From: Baylisascaris procyonis
Taxonomy: Eukaryota; Nematoda; Chromadorea; Rhabditida; Ascarididae
Assembly: GCA_037389465.1 (NCBI GenBank)
Contig: JAZARR010000146.1
Location: forward strand, 992,001-1,056,000
DNA length: 64,000 nt
Direction: 5' to 3'
The notes under the pieces were generated by a model that was not told where the DNA came from, did not search any database, and was given only the letters and a program-made list of their open reading frames with translations. The first letter of the stretch is position 1. Each line of letters begins with the position of its first letter. This document shows positions 14,280-28,357 of this stretch, one piece after another. Made by a program: the position numbers and the translations under genes.

Positions 14280-14417
14280 ATGGTCCTGATCCCGTATGAT
14301 ATTTTCCAATCCGAGCACAGCACGACTGAGGTTTCTGGAGTGTAATAAATTTTGGCATGCTTGATCGACAGCTGATGTGCTGATGGCCTCGAAAACAATT
14401 AATCCGGAGCACATTAT
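14280..14417 (-). CDS. Candidate exon upstream of 13281-13571, gene unknown
   Basis: Forty-six codons in phase 0 between an AG acceptor (ATCTCAGTAG) and a GTAACG donor. The peptide contains GLIVFEAISTSAVDQACQNL followed by LHSRNLSRAVLGLENIIRD, with even composition and an amphipathic look. Joined to the exon at 13571 it stays open. I cannot name a family. If the donor is not used, the frame ends three codons later. Confidence 0.3.
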
Positions 14418-16276
14418 CTACTGAGATAATTTAATTCGACAAATTAACAGTGCTGGCGCATATCGGGTTGTGCTAATGGCAGTGCTTGCTGTAACGAGTG
14501 GTCTCTATTGAGATGTTGTTGGCTGTTTGCTTTTATGGCAAAGGAATGAAGCAAATGATTGCATGGTTGTTATGTGATGATGGGCATGCGTACGTCTTCT
14601 GAGTCTAGTATATATTAATCACTATTGCAATGCCATTAAAGCTTTAGTTGACCTTCAAGTGCCACAGTCTTTTGCGCTCCATTCTGGTTAGCAATTGGGA
14701 CATTCACTAAGGGCAAAACAGGCCTCCTCACATTCGGATGCAACAGCGTAGAATTTGGTGCTATCTTATTGGCCCTCAAGTCAACACGCACATTGCACGG
14801 CTAACTGCCAGTCGGCTTGATGAGTGAACACGACCGGAAAATCTCATTAGATATGCTTTCGGCACACAGGATGCTCACGCCTTCCCCACTCGAGCGAATG
14901 ACAACCTATCTCAACATCCCGATCAGCAACTTAAATGACGCTTCTTGCCAAATTGATCTTTGAATCCAGGATTTGGTCGAAAGTGTACAATTATTTGTAG
15001 AATATACGAGCATAGTGCTTTCTTCCTATTTCAGTGCATTCGTTGTTAATGTCACGTGTGAAAACGCAATGTTGAAGCACGCAATCATCGTCACTCAATC
15101 TTTCACGGTGTCGTAGCATATGCCTTAACGTTCCCCTTTGTGATCTGATCATGCTTCATGCTCCAACTGTGCAAATTATCATATTTTACTTTGCTGAATT
15201 TCAAATGTTCTAATCATTCGTGTCTTTAATCGTCGACCCCTTGTTGCTTTTGCTTCGTTCACACGTGCATTCCCTAGTGAAATCTAGCTAACACCTGTTT
15301 TAGATCGACAAAGCTAAGAGTCCTTAGAAACGTGAGCACACCGCTCAACTTGTTTTCCATTCACATATTGAGCGCCATTGCATTGCCATCTGCTCGTTTT
15401 TTTTTTTTTTCATGAAGTAAACTCGTAGATCGTAAGTTTTCTTTAACCCAAATAAACTCTCTACATCCTTCTTTTGATCGTAACTCTTTTCTTTAATCTC
15501 TGCTACCTGACTTTGCTGCTATTAACTACGCTCTCGATCCTCCCCATATGCTGTTCTACATCATTCTGAAGCGCGAAGATAGGTGATCGCTGTGTTGAAT
15601 GATAGCACTGAGTTATTAGTCGCAGCACTTATCTTTCTTGGATCGCTATATGTGAAACCTTTAAGCATTCTTCTAGCCATGAGTAATGTTTTTTTTATGC
15701 GCGACAATAACGTTTTCACAGATGCAACATATGCGCCACATTAGATAAACGAAAACTCATTGTCAAAATTCCCAAAAATGATCTCCTTCACTGATTCATA
15801 CGTGGTTCGGCCCCATGTGATACTGCCATCCCGCAGCAAGATTCTCGACCTTCCCGTTGTTTATACACCAGTCATGCCATATCATTTCTGAGATGCTACA
15901 TTCATAGCATCACCACTACCTGTTGACGCGCATCTCACGAATGCACTAATTCTAAAAACGCAAGATTACTCTCTATCAGTTCAAAATCTGCGCTCTGAAG
16001 CAGGGTTCAACAGGAGCTTTAAGCTTCAAATAAGGACCACCAAAATCTTTTCACAAGCACTACATTAGTGGAATGATTAGTCATTGGTTTATGCATATGG
16101 CGAGAGTGTTATGATTCCTTCCATATTAGAGAAGTTGCACCTGTAGCTGTCATAAGTTTCAGCTGTCCTCTGCCTAAACATATCATCACGAACTGAGCAG
16201 TTATGCGCACGGTGACAACGAAAGCAGATGAAATCTTTGTTCGCCTACTAATACAGCTGGCAGCAGCCTTGATTGT

Positions 16277-16296
16277 AAAAAAAAAAAAAAAAAAAA
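16277..16296. repeat. Poly(A) tract, 20 bases
   Basis: A plain A homopolymer. No retrocopy or LINE 3' end is visible directly upstream. Confidence 0.95.
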
Positions 16297-17727
16297 CACT
16301 GCATATAGAAAAAGAAATTTGTTCTTGGACTACGTATCATCGATGTGTATAGATGAAAGTGATCATTCTAGGCAGAATGAGGCCGCTTATTTTCTCCATA
16401 ATGGCTTCTGGTGAGAAAGTAAAATGAGGTAGATGATGTTCTCTACGGGCCCAGAACAGGCGACAGCAGACTTTATTGAACGACATTTTAACAAACGCTT
16501 AAACAGCTTGTGCTTCAATATTATTCATATATTTTTATTATTGGCCAGAATTGAGAAATAAGAATTGGAATTTCATAGTTCTGTGATATTCTGTGAAATT
16601 TTCTGCAGCGTTCGTTAATTTCTTTTTGAATGCTACAACATGCATAAGCGCTTGAATGAACACTTTACGCGCTTTCATGAGCATTCGACTATGCATATGC
16701 TCATTGGACGTCTTACGATGACAGATACATATGACAGCGTCATTACAGCGCAACTTTAACATAGCACTTGTCGCTTCACTGGCAATGCCTTAATTAGCTT
16801 ACAACTGCGTGCGAGCATCATCCTTCTTTGCGGCTTTTGTGCGTTACTTCTATTTCGAAAAAAAAACCCTAATGTTTTCTATTTGGAATCAACACATTGT
16901 CGTATTTCACCTTTTATGCATTATCTTTTGTAAGTCCATTTTACACATGCGCTTGCAGCTGTGAATGAGGAATGTTTGTATACGTGTGGTGCATATCTGC
17001 CCATTTCTATTTTCGTGTCAGGTGTGTTTCAACTACATCACAGCGCCTTTCTTTCGCACTGCGATCCAAAACCGCACATGGGCAACCAAGACGCGAAAAT
17101 CTTGTTCCCAATGAAGAAAAAAAAATTGAGGGCATCCCACAATTGAGAACCCATTTGAGCTTCCCGTATTTGATCATATCCTGAAAGACGAAAGAGGAGA
17201 GTGTTCAGAAATGCTAATAGGAGTGTTTAGTGGACGAGCTTAGCATCCAGAAGTCCGAAGATCGCAAAAGTGCATCTTGTGATAGTCGGTTTTTGAAACG
17301 AATGTTCACTAAACTTAAGAAGAGAGAAGTGTAGTGAAGTGAGCATAGTAAAATGTAGTAAAGTGGGCATAGTCAGTGCATCAGAAATGATAATCTTACT
17401 GCGTCCTGCGTAGCCAATTTGCATAATAAATGCCTTTGAGCGCGGAATTGGAATGTTTTCAAGAGCACATTTATCTTAAGAAACCATGACGGTCAGCCAC
17501 TGAAACGTTAGAAGTTGAGATGGTCCCAGCAGTAATATCCGAGCAAATGCAAGGAAAACACGATAAGCGAGGAAGTGTTCTACCCCAGAAAATAGACAGG
17601 ATAAGCCATGCTGAAGGACTTTTTACAACTGAGTATCTGATACACGCAATTGAGCTTTTTTATTACGAAAAAAATGATGGGTGTATTGACCTCTTGTAGG
17701 GAGGTCAACAAAAGTATTGGTATCCCC

Positions 17728-18169
17728 CTAAAGGTTCGCGAACAAATAATGAAAGTGAGCAAAGCATGACAAAATCCATTTGAAAAGGATGCCTGTATCA
17801 CTGTTGTTTGATGTCGACTGTATTGCTGTTCGTCCTCCGCTGTCTGCCGTAGTCGCACCTGAGCTGATGTGCCGCGCTTTCAATCCATCTTCGACCTGTC
17901 TGCACCGTCCACGGGTGCTGATCAATCAACGGCCCCCCTGAGACTGGCGATCGCGTTCATTGAGCTCTCATCTGCGACCGGCCTGGGTTGCGCGCTACTG
18001 TAGATGATGGCGCTTTCCGTGTGCCAATGACCACTGATTGCTTCTGCCAGTTACCCGTCCATATACTGTATAATGTTGAGGTGGTCCGTCTTCCAGTACG
18101 AGTACCGTATTCAACCCAACACGGACTTCTTGCTTGCACCTTGGCGCTGCCTTGTGAACCACACCTCAA
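17728..18169 (-). other. GC-richer block with a long interrupted minus-strand frame
   Basis: Between about 17.73 and 18.17 kb the base composition rises well above the AT-rich flanks. One minus-strand frame runs about 120 codons from 18169 to about 17805, broken by a single TGA near 17958 (QMRAQ, stop, TRSPVSGGPL). A second frame (17925-17728) reads a Ser/Thr-rich peptide (ISSGATTADSGGRTAIQS). This could be a dispersed repeat or a decayed gene. I see no domain and no terminal repeats. Confidence 0.3.
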
Positions 18170-21100
18170 TTTTGGGTATTACGCCTTTGCTATGATATGA
18201 AGACATAAAAACTACAGTAAACACCCACGTGAAAAGTGCACGAATATCGGTCACCCCAACAACGAACGCGCACACCATCACAAACAAGCCGCCCAACATT
18301 AGCATACGATAAGAACGAGAAAACACACGCGCACATACAAAGCAGCAAACACTGACGCCTAAAAAAGTTCGAGAAAAAAGAGAGAGCTACTTCATATGTG
18401 ACACAACTCTCGCACAAAGACATCTTCAACATCAGCAATTGAAAACGACCTTACGCTATGCTATTATTCTTGACAACAAAACCGACACTAGTGGTACATT
18501 ATCAACACATAGACGGCGAGGTACAACTAACACGAAGTCAGATTTCAATAGTCGAAGTCACGGTTTAACTGTGGCCGAACCTTTAGGGTGCGATTGTATA
18601 CCCTGCTGGTTAACGTAGTTGATGCCCGTGGAAATATACAACTACCACTTCTTTGCGCGCTAATTGGATGAGCAATTTTGATATCTTTATGAGCTCCATT
18701 TCTAACCACCCGATCAGCAAACTCTTTGTTTTCTTTGCATTCGCGCGCAGTCGTGACGATAGGAGCAATTCGAGAGTGGCAGTTGTCTTAACCAATATCG
18801 TCGAATGGAGCTAGTATGAAATCGAAATGCACAATTATCCTATCAGAGGATGGATTAAAAGAAAGTTGATCATGTTTATCACCAGAATATGAGGAAATCT
18901 TTCTGAGAGTTCTTGTCAGCTAAGCACACTCATGATGGAACGAAGATGAGATCAGTACCTTCGCGATCTCGATTCAAGTAATCATTTTCACGGGCAGATT
19001 GGAGTGTAGCATACGAGCCGACTTAAATGGAACTTCTTTGCTGACTTTTTTCATTCATATTGCACACTAGCATTTCTTACGGCAACGGCAGACTGGCATA
19101 TGAAGGCCAGAGAGGAGTTTATAGATTTGTGCCTGCCATGAGTAAATTACAAATCACCAGACGTGCGCTGAATGCAAAATGCTGCTTAAGTTGAAATCAC
19201 TAGGTTTCAATGTAAATAACGTCCATGGCTGCTCACTTACTAACGCCCTGGAATACGGCGAAAGCGATTCTCTTCCATTGAGGCATCCGCCTTTTTCGTG
19301 CGGTTATCTTATTTCTCACTGAAAAAAAAGGTGTTGTTTTTCAACATCTATGCGTTTTCGATGGCTTTTTTTTAAATATTTTCCGATTCGTTTTCCTACC
19401 GGGAACTATTATCTGCTAACCGTAGGAGGTCACTTCATATTATTTTACATGCAAACGATTGTCTTCATAAGTGAGGAAACAGTTTAAGCAGATACTTTGA
19501 ATGACAATGTAAAGGTGATGCATGGTGATTATGGAGGAACCTATTGGTTTGGATGTGATTGCCTCTTAGTTCCTAAAATCGTGCGAACAGGAGAACCATT
19601 TGATTTCGCATTCTGCAGACTTTTAGTTCCTAAATCTTATCTAGCATTGCAGATAATCATGGCGCAGCAATAAAAAACTAGTGTGAAGTTGTTCCCACAA
19701 ATCCATGTCTATTCACAGCCGTGCGGCAAAGGAATGAAATGCCGTGAAAAGACTAGGGGGTTGAAGGAACAGTGCTGACCAAGCGAAGCTGACTTTTCTA
19801 AAGTAAAAAGCCTACAACAGCTCTTACATTGCGTTAACTAGCTCCTGAACAAATGCAGCACTCCATTATGGACCCTTCAACGCGAAAATCTTAAATTGAA
19901 GTTTCTTGGATGTACCTGGGAGCGTTTCGACATACAGTGCTCCATCCCCAGTGGCTACAGCTAAGAATGAGAATAAAGCAACGAACTCTGCCCTTAATGA
20001 CGCATTTTGGTCACCTGGCCAACGTTAGTGTGTTTTCTGTCAAAAAAAGCCTAAGTAAGGCGAGCAGCAAAAGATGCTTTAAAAATTTCGAGAGCAGGAA
20101 GGATGCTAATTGAAATTCACCATTCTCCTTCTTCAAGAATGCTTGCAATAGCGTCGTTGCATTACGGCTTCAACCAGAGGTCCATTTGAAATTGCTACAA
20201 GCTTTAGATTCTAATTTTTGATGCTTCGTTATATATTGCATATGAGCCACCATCACACCACATGCATTGCTTAGTATATTTGCGTTGTGGTGAACACAAT
20301 TGATCTCATCTACCAATGGTCGAATAGAAGAGCATTTCCGGTCCGCAGGTCATCAGTAGGAATTTGGTAAAATATTTGGCGAATTCTTTTAATCGATTAG
20401 ATTTTTCCTGATTCATCGATGTGAATGCCGCAATTATGAAACGACATGTGACCTGACTCATCCATTCTCTCAATGCTGAGAGACGATTGGGCACATGAGA
20501 TGAACGAATTGTGAACGCGACTCGAACTCCCTTTTCTATGCTCGTCAATAATGGAACAGTTATGGTCTACGAAACAAATTATTGGTCATATTCTTGAATA
20601 TTCTTTCTAAATACGCAAATCTTTTGAGATCAAAATCATGAGCGATTAACTATTATGAGGCATCCCATGACGATTTTTAGCACACTTTGAGGTCTAGCAA
20701 ATGTCATATTGGCTTTCTTCTATAACCATTCAACGCGGAAGACTTCGTAATACGCTTATCGCGACGGCCATCTGCTGCTTTTCCCTTACTTGCTTCGTGG
20801 ATTAAGAATCAAAATCATTCATCAAAGCCTGCGATTATGCCCTTAATACGAGTCAATTTTAGTCACCGTTTATATTGCACAGTCAGGTAACGTTATTTTT
20901 GTCCTCGGGTGAAGAGGAGGGGGAGGGAGGGGGGAGAGAGGAATTGGTGAAGTAGCGAAGAGAAGAGCAAAGAAGCAAGTGGCTGATCGTTCCAGTCTTT
21001 GCTCTCTTTGAATTTCCTCCGACCAAAAACTCTCGAATTGCTTGGTTGTTTTCTGGTGGCTGTGGTCAATGTTATTAGCAAGCGGTCTTTCTTAGAATGT

Positions 21101-23163
21101 GCAATTATGAAAGTATTATTTTCCAGTATGGAAAGAAACGGTCGACCATTTCCGTTTCGGCTTCGATTATCGCTGTAGGGAGCCCATCCTACGCTTTTTG
21201 CATAAACATCTTTAAAAAAACTTGTCACTTTGACTTGAACCTTATGCGTTTATTTCTGAGAAATATAGCGGCAAAAGACGACTGAATTTCCGAAGACGCA
21301 TTCCAAAGTATTCGCTTCAATCAAACCACTTCTGGATCAATTCGAACCTCTCAAGCTTTATCGAGCTTTTATCGAAAAAAAAACTGCATCCCCGAATAAT
21401 AGCGTCATGGGCGTAAAGCCATTGAATGTATGACCGTCTCGGCTGTAAAATATTGTGTTTAGAAGTTAGATGCTGAAAAGTTTACATCACCGCTCACAAA
21501 TTTTTTCGTTCTTTCAACGTTTTTCCGTGAGAATACTATCCTGAACTCAGTACTACAAAGCCTTCCTAACCCTCGGTTTCCTGCTGAGGCATATATGAGC
21601 TGGCTGTCGGGCCGTCAAAACTGTACACATGAATTAAAGGGAAAAACGACAACGATGTTTATTCGAAATAACAACAAATTCAGCTATTCATCGGGCAACT
21701 CGCCGGTGAACAAACAACCATAAATTTTGAATCAGAAGCTTTCACATTATCGCGCTCGACTTCGACTCGTTAATCGCAAACACGCGCCTTCTCGATTAGA
21801 TCAGCCATTAAGCAGTGCAACCCTCACCTTTTTCCATCTCACAACACTCTCCCACCCCATCGAGGTAGTTTTAAACGATAAAAAACGTTATCTCCTTCTT
21901 CACTCATGACCGTCCTAAAGAATTCTGTCAAAATCAGTTGTAACTTAGAAATTTAATATATAGGGAATCACTTCTCATAGACCAAAAGGTGATCGATGAT
22001 GAATGTATTTCTTTTGAGGAAGATGAAGCCTTTCTTAGATATCGGTCATCTTCGAATTTGAGTGCGTTCACTTCGAACCAAGCGAAATGGAATGTTTAGA
22101 ATCTATGGATTGCTAGTTAATGAAGTGAATGGTATAGAATCATCAAACATATCACGAGTCATCGCTGTCACAAGTAGCCTATTATTTATTACCAGTTTTC
22201 CACCTTTCTAGAATTTTAAAAAATCGATTGTTAATACTCTTACCCTTCATTAGCTAATAAATGATATCATCATTTCTTCAGATATGAATCTATCTTTAGC
22301 CAATAATGCTAAAGAACTGGAATAATATGCTCGTTCGATCGCTGTTAGTTATACTACTTGAAGAGCACTGAATATAGATCAGTATTGCTTAGAATAGACT
22401 ATGTTCTTGTGCTTTTCATTGGGCTTGAGCTTCATTTGCTTGTAATATGTTTAAGCAAATAGAGGCATAACTGAGGTGTTCAGAAAGGGATAGTTTTTGT
22501 GTGTAGTGTGATGCAGTACAGCTCGCGCATTCATCCGTGAGATGGCTGCCGAAGACAACCGCACTCCACCTTGCTTAAATAGGCCGAATGGCATATGCAT
22601 TCGATGCCAAACTGGAGTGTTGTCTTGCTCTCCCATGTTGCGCTCACCAAGTATTACTAGAAACATTGTGGAACGCCGTTGTGGTCATTCATTCGCCTTC
22701 ACGACTATCACTGTTTTTAGACAAAAATGGAAAATTATTGCGGACGGGTGAGGAAGGGAAGAGATAAATAAAATGGACGTATTTATTATTTGAATTTGAT
22801 TAATGGAGCTAAATCAAAAGTAAGACAAAAGGAAGAATGGAACGAGCGATTACCGATTTTCAGGGAATTTATATCAAATTTCCTGGCGGCAAAATTTTTC
22901 CGAAAGAGCTGTACGCATCCATTTGTGCCCTAATCTGTTTTCGTTTGTCTATACTTATTGCATCCCTCATATATGTTGCCGTTTTGTTCTGAGTTCTGCT
23001 TGAAGTGTTGTTCATATTGAACTCGCGAGTTTTTTTTAATGCCGATCCATACTCAAAACTGTTATAAGTACCTCAGAGAATGAAACGTGCGCTGAGATGA
23101 GCTAGCAAAACGAAGCAAAAGTTATGCCGATATAAAGCCAAATAAATGCACTCGCTTTTCATA
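18170..23163. other. Region without an identifiable gene
   Basis: Mostly AT-rich DNA. A minus-strand frame at 20306-20548 (80 codons, containing RLSALREWMSQVTCRFIIAA) looks protein-like and faintly recalls fringe-type glycosyltransferases, but no catalytic motif is present. A 111-codon minus frame at 20893-21228 ends in low-complexity sequence. I call neither a gene. Confidence 0.4.
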
Positions 23164-23393
23164 GCTTCATTGCCTCCGCCTCTGAGCTGTCACTATGCAA
23201 TTATTGCTTTTCACTTAAATGAATGTACAAAAGATTAAACTCCCATGTGGTAATTTCTCGATTCTTGTGAATGGCTTTGCTTCATTGCCTCCGCCTCTGA
23301 GCTGTCACTATGCAATTATTGCTTTTCACTTAAATGAATGTACAAAAGATTAAACTCCCATGTGGTAATTTCTCGATTCTTGTGAATGGCTAT
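23164..23393. repeat. Recent 115-bp tandem duplication
   Basis: Bases 23164-23278 are repeated at 23279-23393 with one visible difference (T to A at 23392). The unit begins GCTTCATTGCCTCCGCCTCT. The near identity means either a recent event or an assembly artefact. Confidence 0.97.
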
Positions 23394-23884
23394 GTTTACT
23401 TGATTATATACTGCTAATTTTTTTTTTTTTTGCAATCTGCTTTATTCTTTACCGTTTCTGTTACACCTTACTTCACTCTTTTCATCTACCTTTTTCATTC
23501 CATAACAGTCCTTACTCCCATCTGATTATCGATTACATTGGATAAGCTTAGCCAAATCATTATGGCTCCTTTGTTTGTCAGTACGTTGCCCTTTTTTGCC
23601 TAAATCATACTGATAATCCAATTTACGCAATTATTCGATATTTGAGTGGCGCTTGGTATGAGGTCAAAATAAACGAAACGAATAGTTTCAGATTTGGTTT
23701 ATAGTCGTATATATATGGAAGGTGCTACTCCCTTCCTAAAATTGAACAGCGGGTGTTCTGCTTTTTATAAAAAATTGAATATTAATAGTGATGGAATTAT
23801 GATGACTTTACTGCTCAACCCTCCGATGGTCAAGCATCAAAGTTTGACGAAATTTTTCAATATTTTTGTTTCTTTTTGATTTTT

Positions 23885-23887
<3 letters not shown>

Positions 23888-23945
<58 letters not shown>
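23888..23945. repeat. (CT)29 microsatellite
   Basis: An uninterrupted CT tract of 58 bases. Confidence 0.98.
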
Positions 23946-23948
<3 letters not shown>

Positions 23949-26900
23949 AGACATTAATGAAGCATCAAATAACGCTGCACCAATTTTTATTCATGTCTTC
24001 GTTTAGAGCACACTTCGGTGATTGGTTTGACTGAGTTAACTGATGAATGAATGAAGAAGAAACTTCCCCAACAATATCGCTATTGAGCTTTCACCATTTT
24101 CGGCCGCAGCTTTCAGTGGATCCATCTATGTCATAAATAGGTGGCCGCCACTCCGATCAATTCATTCCTTTTAGTGCGCCTTTGTGGTAAAAAAAAAAGC
24201 ACTTTGCGTATTCACGAAAATGCCTTGGTGGAAATAATAAAAGCAAAATGAAACAAATAAGTTGCATACATAAGCTTGACATGTCGCTTTTTTCCGTATA
24301 TCGCAAAATAATCCATTAGGAGGGAAGAAAATTTGTTTCAAAAAGTTGACGATGAGAATTAACGTGTTGATTTTATAAAAAAAAAAGAAGAATAATCAGC
24401 TGTTCCGAAGTGTTTAGCGTTCATTGGATTGATCCATGGAAGAATATAAACCTTGTCACTCAATAGTCGTTATCCCATTCTAAAGGATTCTAGCTATTTT
24501 TCCTAACTAAAAGTAAGTGCCTACTGGAGCATAAATGCGGCTATGCATCTTAAAACCCATGAAGCCTGATGGACTGCATGCGAGAATTAGAAATTTTTGT
24601 CGAACATTTGACGGTGAATTTTGTAGCAATATTTTGAATGCTGTTTTAATAAACTTCCTTAGGAAGGCTGCATATTTATTTTGCAAGAAGTTGGAAATGT
24701 TTTATCCATTTCAGACCGAATAAAACGTTCCCGAAAGTTCTCCACTAAATCGCTTCCCTGGATTTCCTGTGAAGCAAATTTTCAATTTTTCTAGACCGAT
24801 ATATAAGTTAAAGCATTCAGCTAGAGCACTCATATATTGCAAGCAAAAATGCACTCAGGTATGCCCGTCAGATTACGTGATTTGAATAGTATGACTGAAG
24901 ATAGCTCTCGATGAGTAAAACTGTTAATTGTGGGCTCTCGGAAGCAGCGGCTTTTCCGCAATCTCGTATTTAACGAGCTTTAGTTGTCCCAACATAGTAT
25001 GTCTATTCTTCAGAGAATCAGGTAGCGGTGAGTAGCCGATCTATGCCCAGATCTACCTTTCATAGGGACAGAATTCCAGATAATTGTGACGAGAACAAAA
25101 TTGCGGATGAATATGAACTTCTTTACAACATCTATGGGATATTTTGCTTTAAAATGCTTTATTCTTTATAAAAGCGTCTTTCATTTATGTAAATTACGCT
25201 ACGAAAATGTTTCCATTGTTGGCGAGAATTGTTTGATTCATTGATGCTTTCGAATCATCCAGCATGTCGTATTATGAGCTGTTAGAGAAATTCTTTGTTG
25301 CTCGCACTTTTCACGTTAAGCGTATCGTCTAATTTTTTTATTTGATTTGTATATTTTAAATATCTCAGCATTATGAAGAGAATCGAACATTCCAGTGCAG
25401 TAATCGTTATGAATCGCATTTTACGTCCAGCGTTTAACTTTTCATAGATAGAACTCCTCATTCTCTCAGTTCTTGTTTTTCTTCAGTCGATTTTTTTTCG
25501 CCTCACGTGCATCTGAGCTGCCTCAAGGATCTAATTAATTACATCTGAAATCATGCTACAATATTGTTATAAAAACATCAACTCCAAAACCGATAACAGA
25601 GCCTCCTCAATCAACCTTCGTTCCCGAATACCCTCTGCTCTTTTGAGTCGCTGAAAGATTAAATAACTACTGCACCAATAAGGTCCTCTTATCCGGTAAA
25701 CTTCCTCGTCCAAAACTCTTAGTAGCTACCCTTTTTTTGCGTCTTAAGCAAAGGTGAGATGTTTTTGTATCGTGTTAAACTTTGGTGCCAAACGGCACTA
25801 TCGTTTCAGCCAAGTCCACTTCGCCAAATAAGTCTATAAACTGCGGCTGTTTTGATGTTGATAATGTACAACGAATTACTCTATGTTTTCACTTCTACTT
25901 TTACTATCAGTTGTCATTGTGAGCAGTTTTTAGCTCTTTATTAAAGTAAGTAATGAAATAAAATTTAATGGATGAGTTTTTGAAATGCATCATTGCTTCA
26001 AAATGCCGTTAATTAACAAAACGTATGCAACGTCGATACATAATCGCTGAAGGCGGCTCCATTTTATTCTTTGCGGAGTCAATTTGTTGATGAATTATTA
26101 GATTGAGTAGATTGAAATCGAATCGAATGCGAATGCAAGATGGTGAGTGAACTTCGCGAGCAGCATAAATTCAATCACAAGCGATTATATTAGATAAAAA
26201 TATGGAGTTTCTGATTATTATTTTTCGTTTTATTGCTGTAATGCGATGTGGAAAATTACGCTCGTTTCTCATTAAATGAAAGTTGAGAGAGCAGATTGCA
26301 GGTTTTCTGTGCCTATATACAAGTTTTTAGTAAATCGCGTTTTTGCGAGGCGGCATTCGGATGAAGTGACGCAAGTAGGACGAAATTAAAAGTGCAGGAG
26401 AGAAGAGCGGAAAGCTAAAGAGGAATGAAATTAGTAGTGAAGAGCGAGCAAGTTGTCAGCGGAATCCACATTCGAATTGCACCTAGCATGCTGCGCGAAT
26501 GTATTGCTTCCTCTATATCACGTTGAAACGGTGAGAAAAACTCTCAGCGAATTGCAGATTTCCACTTTGTTATTCACTCAATTTTCATTAAGATATGCTT
26601 AGCTCAGTTTTTCGTAACGACTCACAAAACAGCTCAAGTGTGATGTGTGGGCAATCGTTATCGCTCACTGAGTTCGTTGGCAATAAGAGCTGTGCCGCTA
26701 ACTGCTTGTCTTTGCACGGAACACAGGCAGTGTAGGTATTTTTGTTGCATTATTAGCCATTCTTTTGGAAATTAAAAAAAAAGCTGTCCTTGATATAAAA
26801 TAAGCTTCCTTTGTGAACCATTTGTTATGTTGGTTTTTTTTTGTTCTATTCATCCCTCTCTCCCTTGTAATCTTTTCTGAAGCACCTGCACAATAAGATG

Positions 26901-27553
26901 ATAATGTATGAACGATCATTTGTTTAAAAAAATACTTTTGCTTTAATATTTGATCATATTTTTTAAGGTTTCGAGCTTATATAGATGCATATCTCCAACG
27001 CTAATGAAGTTCTCAACAAGCACTTCGTCTATTTGGTTGCTTTCATAGGGATGATGTTGAGTGCTCCATTTGAATCGTCATCCACATAATGTTGTGGCTT
27101 CTTAGCAGAACCAAACCGCTGCATTAAGCACGGCCTCATCGTTCTGGTCTTGTGAAATCTACCAAGTTTGTTCTCTGTAGCATCTGCGATTGGGTAGAAT
27201 TTCTGAACAAAATTAGGCGCTAAAAACAATAGGCAGTTTTCTTATGTCATCTGTTCGCAGAATTTCCACAACCGAACAAACTGTGGATTGGCGAAGTTAT
27301 TCCGTTAAGTGAAACAATGACGATTTCATTGTTTGCCGAATGAGTCGATATATTGCTATAACAGTTTATTACCATAGTTTTACTCTAGAATCTAAACATC
27401 TCGCAAGATTACCATTTCCAGTTTCCTTTACTCAATATTCATTGCATTCACATTTTCACACATCTTTTAAAATATGTCACATATTTTGAAATAATTAATT
27501 TCCACATATTCACATATTTTTCAATTCTTTTAGTGGATGTCGTATTAAAATAA

Positions 27554-27598
27554 AATAACCGACTTGACGAGGCTATTCAAGAAGTCAAGTCGGTTATT
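27554..27598. repeat. Perfect 15-bp stem hairpin with a 15-base loop
   Basis: AATAACCGACTTGAC at 27554-27568 is exactly complementary to GTCAAGTCGGTTATT at 27584-27598. It could be a remnant of a foldback (MITE-like) element or a structured RNA; the stem is short for an animal microRNA precursor. Confidence 0.85.
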
Positions 27599-28206
27599 CA
27601 AAGAAGTGATATGCACTAAACTTGTGATTAGGATAAGTGATAGTGCATTATGTTTTAAGCATAGTTTAATTATGCTTGATACGATGTGGCTTCGCATTTG
27701 CGTTTGACTAGCAAGTGGTCACAATTTTGACTCATTCTGATGCGCTCATTAGCCCACCATTGCAACGTTGCAACCATGCACATATGTGATGTGTATGTGT
27801 ACGTGTGTGCTGGTCTTCGGTCGTACTTTCTGCTTCTCGTTTTACTTCTCATATTTGGTCCTGAGCATCGTCTGGCTTCGACAGCCGAATCGTATGTCAT
27901 AGTTTTTGGATTTACGTGCTGATTAGCTTAGTCGGGTGAAATTTTCTTTACCGCATGAGCTGTGGCAAGCTCTCAGCTGCCTGCTTCTTTATAGAAAGTT
28001 GCGCTTACGTTGCTCGCAAATTCACCGCCTACTGTACATCAGATGACTCCGATTCAGCGGTGTAAGATTAGGTGGGCCAATGGGCTTTTTTCGCCGCATC
28101 ACGACTATCAAAACGTTCACTTTAGGCTACCAAAGTTGCACCTATTACGCCCCTTCATATGAGATGGGCCAATCACCCTCTAAAGCCAGCCAGAGATATC
28201 TGCTAC

Positions 28207-28357
28207 AGGCTGAAGGGCTTGTGATACTTCTGATTCAGCTGCCACAGAATCCAAATAAGCCAAGCGATTCGAACATTTCACGCCACTATAAACGTCCTGT
28301 AGTGCTGAAGTGGTCGAAATGTGGCTTGGTGATGAAGATCCAGATGCATTAGTATCG
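28207..28357 (-). CDS. Candidate Ser/Thr-rich exon, gene unknown
   Basis: After the acceptor GAATTCAG a minus-strand frame reads SDTNASGSSSPSHISTTSAL and continues QDVYSGVKCSNRLAYLDSVA to a possible GTAGCA donor; without splicing it stops at 28180. The surrounding 300 bases are richer in GC than their flanks. An overlapping plus-strand frame (28080-28352, 90 codons) is the competing reading. Neither matches a family I know. Confidence 0.22.

Noticed and set aside
20306..20548. Possible fringe-like glycosyltransferase fragment on the minus strand
   Set aside because: Resemblance is limited to a few hydrophobic and Trp positions; no DxD motif and no supporting neighbouring exon.
20893..21228. 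111-codon minus-strand frame
   Set aside because: Its C-terminal part is simple GA/CT-rich sequence read as Ser/Leu/Pro; no domain. Length alone is not evidence.
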